In this document: piece after piece, positions 58,726 through 64,000 of the stretch
How positions within the stretch are numbered: position 1 is the stretch's first letter
How the letters are laid out: the number at the start of each line of letters is the position of its first letter
NCBI RefSeq assembly: GCF_020524035.2
Contig: NZ_CP129013.1
Location: 2,221,822 to 2,285,821, forward strand
DNA length: 64,000 nucleotides
Source of the DNA: Bacillus carboniphilus
GTDB lineage: Bacteria > Bacillota > Bacilli > Bacillales > JAIVKR01
Direction of reading: 5' to 3'
Notes under the pieces: generated by a model
Seen by the model: only the letters and a program-made list of their open reading frames with translations
What the model was told of the DNA's origin: nothing
The model's database searches: none
Position numbers and translations under genes: made by a program

Positions 58726-60282
58726 TTATTCATATGGCATGTCACACTCTTCTCCCGTCATCATGTTCGTATTTAATGAGGAACCCTGAAGAGTTTTATT
58801 TCTCAATTTCATCGCTTCCTTAAGGGCTTCGTTCGTAATTATGTTTTCTCCTTTTAAATCTGAGATGGTTCTTGCTAAACGGATGATTTTGATTTGAACA
58901 CGATTACTTAACCCATACCTTAAAGAGATTGACTGTAAATAGTGTTGCTGTTTAGATGTTAATGGGCTACTTTTAATCAGTTGCTCAAAAGGGACACTCC
59001 CATTACAAACTTCCTTATCATATCGGTTATATTGTTTTTCTCTGGCCGCTACGACTCTTTTTTTGACTACTTGTGATGATTCAATGTCTTTGAAGTTATG
59101 TCCTTCAAGGTTTATTGGGCGTAAGGTAAGCAAAATATCAATTCTGTCCAGTATCGGTCCAGAAACTCGACTTTTATAGGCTTTAATTTGTTTTTCTGAA
59201 CATGTGCAATATTGCTCACTTGAACCTAGATAACCACAAGGACAGGGGTTCATAGCTGCTATAAAGATGAAATTCGCGGGGTATGTCACGGTGGAGTGAA
59301 CACGACTTATCGTTACTTTTTCATTTTCTAATGGTTGCCTTAACATATCTAACGTTTTTTTGGAGAATTCACCTAATTCGTCAAGAAAGAGGATTCCACG
59401 ATGGGCAAGTGATACTTCTCCAGGCTTTGGATTTGTCCCTCCACCTATAATGGATACATCTGAAGCAGAATGATGGGGGTGGCGATAGGGTGGTAGAGTA
59501 AGAGAGTGATACGGGGCACCTGCTAATTGATGAAGGCTGATCTTCTCTAGTTGTGCTTCTTTCGATAGTGGTGGAAGAATGGATCGAAAGGTTTCTGCAA
59601 GTAAACTTTTCCCACAACCTGGTGGACCATCCATTAGTACATAATGTTCACCACTTGCAGCAATTTCTAATGCTCTCTTTGCAAAATCATGACCGATAAT
59701 TTGATTGAAATCTCGCTCCATTTCAGATGATTCTTCTTCCTTTTCGGTAGGTTGGATAAAGGAAAAGTGTTGTTGTCCACTCAAAACATCGATTACATCT
59801 TGTAGAGTTTCGATGTATACAAGTTCTAAATCTTGAAAGTCTACTTGTGGAATCGATGAATCGAAAGGTAGAAAGAGTTTTTTGAGGTTTAATTTTTTCG
59901 CTGCTAGAATGGCGGCGATCATTCCTTCAACAGGAAGAACACTTCCGTCTAACGATAAAGCGCCAATAAAACCAGCATCACGTGGTATCTTGTGCTTTAG
60001 AAAACCTCCACTTTTTAAAACACCAAGCGCAATCGCAAGATCAAAAAGAGGTCCGTTTTTCTTTTGCTCAGCAGGTGATAGATTAATGATGACTTTCATA
60101 TCGACTAGAGAGTATCCAAGACTATGGAGAGCAGCAGAAACGCGTTCCTTCGATTCCTTTACCGATGCATCTGGTAGACCTACAATGGTTATAGATTCGA
60201 ATCCTTCCGTTACTAGAACTTCAACTTGAACGTAATATCCTTCTAGTCCTTTTAGACCAACACTAGTTATTTTAGCTGACAT
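58726..60282 (-). CDS. comM: ComM/YifB-family AAA ATPase (Mg-chelatase-like)
   Basis: 518 residues. An N-terminal Lon-protease-like S5 domain (ITIVGLPDASVKESKERV, INLSPAEQKKNGPLFDLAIA) is followed by the AAA+ domain with Walker A MDGPPGCGKSLLAETF, Walker B GILFLDELGEF and NPCPCGYLGSSEQYC (zinc-type cysteine cluster), and a C-terminal helical lid. In Gram-negative species ComM is a hexameric branch-migration helicase that helps integrate taken-up DNA. The length is normal and the frame intact. RBS GGAG before the ATG. A ComK-like gene lies elsewhere in the window. Confidence 0.9.
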   Translation of the reverse strand: MSAKITSVGLKGLEGYYVQVEVLVTEGFESITIVGLPDASVKESKERVSAALHSLGYSLVDMKVIINLSPAEQKKNGPLFDLAIALGVLKSGGFLKHKIPRDAGFIGALSLDGSVLPVEGMIAAILAAKKLNLKKLFLPFDSSIPQVDFQDLELVYIETLQDVIDVLSGQQHFSFIQPTEKEEESSEMERDFNQIIGHDFAKRALEIAASGEHYVLMDGPPGCGKSLLAETFRSILPPLSKEAQLEKISLHQLAGAPYHSLTLPPYRHPHHSASDVSIIGGGTNPKPGEVSLAHRGILFLDELGEFSKKTLDMLRQPLENEKVTISRVHSTVTYPANFIFIAAMNPCPCGYLGSSEQYCTCSEKQIKAYKSRVSGPILDRIDILLTLRPINLEGHNFKDIESSQVVKKRVVAAREKQYNRYDKEVCNGSVPFEQLIKSSPLTSKQQHYLQSISLRYGLSNRVQIKIIRLARTISDLKGENIITNEALKEAMKLRNKTLQGSSLNTNMMTGEECDMPYE

Positions 60283-60623
60283 GTTTCAACTCCTCAATTC
60301 ATTTGTTCTATTTTTGATTTTTGAAAATACGGTAAGGGTTTTTCATTATCAGAGGGCATTCATTTGGTAAAAAAGATGAAAGATAAAGGTTTTTTTGAGG
60401 AAAAACTTAAAGGGTGAACTTATCTAATTGGCAACTAGTAAATTCTACACAATATCACTGAACTCTATCATGACATTTTGGTTAAATTGATCATATTAGA
60501 TAAATATTAATAATAATCACAGCAGATGAATAAGCATTTATGGTTGCCATTCCCATACTAAGATTCTAAAAACTTAAATAGGATCATATTTTTTGATGAC
60601 CACTATTAAACATGATAAGCTAA
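60283..60623. other. Intergenic region with no clear feature
   Basis: 341 AT-rich bases upstream of comM. Beyond the comM ribosome site (GAGGAG) I see no promoter pair, repeat or small gene that I can support. Confidence 0.4.
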
Positions 60624-60824
60624 CTACTTGCATTTCCTGGATTTTAATATTCTTTCTGCATTAGCAATTCTTTCTGATTGAGTCAACTTTACATCATTAA
60701 ACACATTTGTTTCTTTAATAATAGTCCGTGGTGAAGAGATAATTTTGTTCACATCTTCTTCGTCAAGAGTATGTCGCTGAAAAATAGTTTCAGTTGCCAT
60801 TTGAATATCCTCTTTATCACACAT
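60624..60824 (-). CDS. Small hypothetical protein
   Basis: 66 residues, charged, no membrane segment, helical C-terminus (VKLTQSERIANAERILKSRK). ATG 60824 follows GGGGTGA; a GTG three codons upstream is within the ribosome site. I do not recognise a family. Length, charge and layout would allow a small antitoxin-like or regulatory protein, but nothing shows it. Confidence 0.45.
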   Translation of the reverse strand: MCDKEDIQMATETIFQRHTLDEEDVNKIISSPRTIIKETNVFNDVKLTQSERIANAERILKSRKCK

Positions 60825-60945
60825 ACTATTCACCCCATCTAAAAAAAGTAGTAATTAGTATATGCACTGAATACTCAAATTATAACACTAAATTACTGTT
60901 TCTCCCACCAATATTTACTTATGCATTGAAGAAACATACCCATTC

Positions 60946-61395
60946 TTAAAGACCAATTAAAGCAACGATATTTTCTAATCTTTCTTGAATCGGCCCATCA
61001 AACGTAACAAATGGTCGCTCATTTAAGAATAACAAACCAACAAACATCGTAATTAAAATCAGACTATAAACAGCAAAACGTTTAGAAATAAAGTGATGTC
61101 TATTTCTGAATACATATGAAATAAACATAGGAATTGCTAAACCTATGGTTACACCTATCATATTGGCAGTAGCATCTAATAATTCAGCACTTCTATTGGG
61201 TAATAGATATTGTCTATACTCCTCGAAAATACCGAAAGTGACTAGAGTATCCATAAGTAGCTCATTCTCCTTTTTAACAGCATGTTTATTCGAGAAAATA
61301 ACAATAACCATTCCTAAAATAACTGAAAGAACAGCATAACTAACCAGATGCATCTGCTTATCCATGCCAAAAATAAGTTCATAATCTAACTCCAT
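60946..61395 (-). CDS. VanZ-like family membrane protein
   Basis: 149 residues with four helices. VanZ-type marks are MDKQMHLVSYAVLSVILGM (the DKxxH near the first helix) and FGIFEEYRQYLLPNRSAELLD followed by ATANMIGVTIGL (E-x2-Q and RxxE/D-DxxAN). VanZ in Enterococcus gives low-level teicoplanin resistance; most Bacillus members have no known role. ATG 61395 after GAGGGTGA. Confidence 0.75.
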   Translation of the reverse strand: MELDYELIFGMDKQMHLVSYAVLSVILGMVIVIFSNKHAVKKENELLMDTLVTFGIFEEYRQYLLPNRSAELLDATANMIGVTIGLAIPMFISYVFRNRHHFISKRFAVYSLILITMFVGLLFLNERPFVTFDGPIQERLENIVALIGL

Positions 61396-61457
61396 GTTTA
61401 TCACCCTCTACTATCAGGCTTGCCATTAATAAAAGGTGTTAGACCTGTGCGGCAATC

Positions 61458-61514
61458 GAGGCTATGGAAAGCGCAGGAATGAATTATGCGAATTGAGGAC
61501 CGTCCCCACGCTTT
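61458..61514. repeat. REP-like 57-base repeat, copy B
   Basis: Identical over 57 bases to 51891-51947, nearly 10 kb away, in the same orientation. It lies in the gap between the VanZ-like and immunity genes. Confidence 0.85.
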
Positions 61515-61577
61515 AAAGACAAGTGTTTTATAGTTACCTAGTAATATATATACTCTTACTTTTAATGCTCTACTTAG

Positions 61578-62066
61578 CTAAATTGGATTATCTGGAAATT
61601 CATTGTGGTATTTTTTAATTAAATCCTTATCCTTTTCATCACTCGGTACTTCACCTAAGTATTTATTTTTCCAAATAATCATTTGGTCACTGAAACTATA
61701 TTCTGTATTAAACCAATTTGTATAGTCAAAATGAATGTTTAATTTACCTGTTTTATCTAATATCAATGTAAAAGAGTACCAAAGTTCTTGTGATTCACTT
61801 TTAAATACTTCTCTCATTTCTTCTGCTTTAGCAAATAACTTTCTTTTATTTATTTTGAACGATTTTTCATCAACCTGATATTTAAAAGGTATTTCCAGAC
61901 TATATATACTCATATCAGGATTAGATGATGGTTGGTAGAAAAAATATGTCCCCCCACCATCTTCTGAAATTTGAGCATAAAAGTATAATTTTTCCCAATT
62001 TTCTGGGATCATCTTATTAACTGTTTCAGCTATTGTTCTATATAGTTCGTTTAGTTTTTTTTCCAA
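61578..62066 (-). CDS. YezG-family immunity protein
   Basis: 162 residues, soluble. Marks of the YezG/DUF600 family are LNELYRTIAETVNKMIPENW, KLYFYAQISEDGGGTYFFY, LWYSFTLILDKTGKLNIHFD and YTNWFNTEYSFSDQMIIWKN. It should bind and block the nuclease domain of the LXG toxin encoded just upstream. The start is a TTG at 62066 whose AGGAGG lies inside the last codons of the toxin gene, so translation is coupled. Such genes often occur in arrays; here there is one. Confidence 0.88.
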   Translation of the reverse strand: MEKKLNELYRTIAETVNKMIPENWEKLYFYAQISEDGGGTYFFYQPSSNPDMSIYSLEIPFKYQVDEKSFKINKRKLFAKAEEMREVFKSESQELWYSFTLILDKTGKLNIHFDYTNWFNTEYSFSDQMIIWKNKYLGEVPSDEKDKDLIKKYHNEFPDNPI

Positions 62067-62071
62067 CTACT

Positions 62072-64000
62072 TCAACCTCCTGATTTATTTTTAATAATTT
62101 TCTCAAAAATTCCTTTCCCTTCAATTTTATATACTATTTCAAATGAATCTGGCCTTAATGAATTTTCTATATATATAGGTTCTATTTTTACAGATACTTT
62201 CCTGGGTGGTATTTCTTTCAATGCATCAGCCCATTCTGATTCCATTTTATACCACTGACCTCCAGAACGATTAATTTGGCTATTCTGAGCAACAAGATTA
62301 TCAATGTCGCCTGAACCATGAAACTGACTCCCAATCAAATGTCCACCGTCATCATCAGGTAATCTGTTTTCTCTACCAGCCGCTCTTTGCATTCCTAAAT
62401 TTCTATCCGCTTCCTGTAATATTAAATTATCTGCTTCTACATCAATAATCCGTCCTAATTCATCCGTTGTATATTTATATCCATCTTGAGTAACATAGCG
62501 AACATTTGGTGCAAGTTCTTTTCTTCCTCTTTTGCCTTTAGTAAAATGGTCTCCATAGGATACTTCATTTAATTCTTTAATTTTATTACCCTTAGCCCCA
62601 ACTCCCTCAGCCTTCATCATAACCTGCTGCTTCACGTCACTCAACGTCTTCGTATTAAGTTTAAAGTTCGTGACTTTCCCTGCACTTGTGGCGAGTTGCT
62701 GGGCTTCAACGCCAACCGGAACTCTCAACTGACCAATATTTGACCTTAATTTCGATAACGCTTGTTGGGATTGGGTGACTTTTTGTCCTACATAAGCCTT
62801 GCTGTATGGGAATAATGTCTGACCTGAAGCCTGCCTATTCAATGAATGAGCGGCTGTACCAATGGTTAAGCCTAGTAAGGCACCATGTAAACTATCTTGT
62901 CTTTGGGCATCTGTTAAAGGATTGCCAAACATATCTTGACCCGTTAAGTATTCACCGAAGCCATTGGCGGTCACTAACCCGTAAATGCCCATTTCGGTTT
63001 TATAAAGGACATCAAATGATTTGGCTCCTTTATACGCATCTAAGGCATGTGTGGCGGCACTGACGCCTTTAAACGTTTTTAAAGCACCTAATCCACCTTT
63101 ACCGAGACGACCTCCCCAACCTGCGATCGGTATAAAACCAGCTAGAGCCATTCCGCCTGCCTTTACTCGTTCTGCCGTTGATAACTCTCGCCCTGTGATG
63201 GGATCGACGCCTTCTGTTGCTCTCTTATAATCATAATAGCCCGTCAGTTCCCCTGTAAAGTTCTTAAATCCATCTACCATTTTTAAATACAAAGGTTTAT
63301 TTTTCTCTGCTTCGACCGCTGCTTGTAGTTGTCTGTATTCCGCTTGTTGATCTTTTAACGTTACGTATTCGTCTGTCGCTTTTTGTACGTCGTCTCTTAA
63401 TTGATATACATCGCTTTCCTTAAATGCCTTTAGGTTAAAGTGGATGGGGGAGACGTTGCCCCCTTTTGTCGTAGCATCAATGAGTGCGCTATAGAGCTGG
63501 ACGACGAAGCCTTGGTTTATTTCTGATTGTTGATATTCATTCAACAAGTTTTGATTGAGTTGTTCAACGGCTTCAATGGTCTCTTTTCGCTCTTTGTCGG
63601 CGTTTTCCATGGCTTCTTCAAATCGGTCAGTTGAATACACATCAATGTCCACCAAATCGGAAACACTTGATAGGATGGTGCTGATATCATCTTGTTGCTG
63701 GTGAACCATCTCTTTTGATTGTTTAATTGATTTGGATAATTCATCTTCAAGAAAAGGAACGTAGACAGTCGTTTCACCGCCTAAACCTGCCTCTTCTGTA
63801 TCGCCATCAATTCCCTTTAAAAAGGCGATTTGCCTATCAATTAAACCGAGCCAAGCATTAATCACTTCGCTTTGCGCTTGGTAAAATCCTTTAATGGCGC
63901 TGGCTCCTTTTCCTTGAAACTCATCCATTTCTACTAGACTTAACATGGCCTTTTTTACTTCTTCAAACTGTTCTTTTAAATTTTCATATTCATGCATCCT
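62072..64000 (-). CDS. LXG-domain polymorphic toxin with C-terminal nuclease domain, 5' end cut by window
   Basis: At least 641 residues; the first codons lie beyond the right edge, because LXG domains begin about 10-15 residues before the visible MHEYENLKEQF. The LXG helices (about residues 1-190) include EFQGKGASAIKGFYQAQSEV and NAWLGLIDRQIAF. A hydrophobic pretoxin segment follows (KAGGMALAGFIPIAGWGGRL), then from about residue 480 a DNA/RNA non-specific endonuclease-type domain: GRENRLPDDDGGHLIGSQF, GSGDIDNLVAQNSQINRSG, WADALKEIPPRKVSV. It would be secreted by the type VII system and cut nucleic acid in rivals. The immunity gene follows with a 5-base gap. Confidence 0.9.
   Translation of the reverse strand, partial: RMHEYENLKEQFEEVKKAMLSLVEMDEFQGKGASAIKGFYQAQSEVINAWLGLIDRQIAFLKGIDGDTEEAGLGGETTVYVPFLEDELSKSIKQSKEMVHQQQDDISTILSSVSDLVDIDVYSTDRFEEAMENADKERKETIEAVEQLNQNLLNEYQQSEINQGFVVQLYSALIDATTKGGNVSPIHFNLKAFKESDVYQLRDDVQKATDEYVTLKDQQAEYRQLQAAVEAEKNKPLYLKMVDGFKNFTGELTGYYDYKRATEGVDPITGRELSTAERVKAGGMALAGFIPIAGWGGRLGKGGLGALKTFKGVSAATHALDAYKGAKSFDVLYKTEMGIYGLVTANGFGEYLTGQDMFGNPLTDAQRQDSLHGALLGLTIGTAAHSLNRQASGQTLFPYSKAYVGQKVTQSQQALSKLRSNIGQLRVPVGVEAQQLATSAGKVTNFKLNTKTLSDVKQQVMMKAEGVGAKGNKIKELNEVSYGDHFTKGKRGRKELAPNVRYVTQDGYKYTTDELGRIIDVEADNLILQEADRNLGMQRAAGRENRLPDDDGGHLIGSQFHGSGDIDNLVAQNSQINRSGGQWYKMESEWADALKEIPPRKVSVKIEPIYIENSLRPDSFEIVYKIEGKGIFEKIIKNKSGG

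Noticed and set aside
1..64000. CRISPR array, tRNA or rRNA genes, prophage module
   Set aside because: No regularly spaced repeats, no cloverleaf or rRNA-like sequence, and no phage structural genes were seen on either strand.

Overview
The window looks like a chromosomal stretch of a low-GC Gram-positive endospore-forming type (Bacillaceae). The basis is strong AGGAGG-type ribosome binding sites, frequent TTG/GTG starts, many lipoprotein signal peptides, sigma-A-like promoters with 17-bp spacers, and genes typical of that family: TagO/WecA, paired LytR-CpsA-Psr proteins, a ComK-like regulator, a Mn-dependent pyrophosphatase, PgcA, and LXG/YezG-type toxin and immunity. No rRNA, tRNA or CRISPR array is visible.

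Layout. (1) 1-13.0 kb: surface-glycan cluster with five glycosyltransferases, a Wzy-like polymerase/ligase, a Wzx-like flippase (frameshifted), two lipoproteins, a TagO/WecA initiating transferase and two LCP glycan-attachment enzymes. (2) 13.0-18.4 kb: ComK-like regulator, cysQ and sat, then an ABC-F ATPase behind its own promoter, a 44-codon leader ORF and a transcription terminator, which is the layout of an inducible antibiotic-resistance gene. (3) 18.4-25.2 kb: a toxin locus. A lipase-domain protein with a long helical C-terminus (a reverse-domain, TslA-like type VII substrate) sits beside a cognate-looking lipoprotein. The locus is partly tandem-duplicated, leaving a truncated toxin, and the second lipoprotein is split by an IS4-like element. 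(4) 25.5-33 kb: a secreted CWB2/ComEC-like metallo-beta-lactamase fusion, pgcA, sphingomyelinase, rmlACB. (5) 33-41 kb: small membrane proteins, an N-acetyltransferase-like protein, ppaC, a heme-oxygenase-like protein, a decayed toxin-antitoxin pair, a glycosyltransferase, fhs. (6) 41-45 kb: a three-part GT-C/GtrA/GtrB glycosylation system and galE. (7) 45-52 kb: three plasmid pRiA4b ORF3-like proteins, remnants of AlbA-type and Rpn-type genes, and REP-like repeats. (8) 52-57 kb: a second damaged TagO paralogue with a HAD phosphatase, a GT-C membrane protein and a UbiA prenyltransferase, plausibly a polyprenyl-phosphate pentose pathway. (9) 57-64 kb: broken AlbA and RAYT transposase genes, comM, a VanZ-like protein, and an LXG toxin (cut by the window end) with a YezG-type immunity gene.

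Much of the window serves one theme: making activated sugars (pgcA, galE, rmlACB), starting and polymerising glycans on undecaprenyl phosphate (tagO), exporting them (wzx, GtrA) and attaching them to the wall (LCP). Two separate toxin/immunity loci sit on either side.

Caution. At least a dozen genes, including ones normally essential or housekeeping (ppaC, fhs, pgcA), are broken by single-base indels. Many of these lie in homopolymers of 5-10 bases. I list such genes as pseudogene/frameshifted over their full extent, but sequencing error is a serious alternative for most of them.
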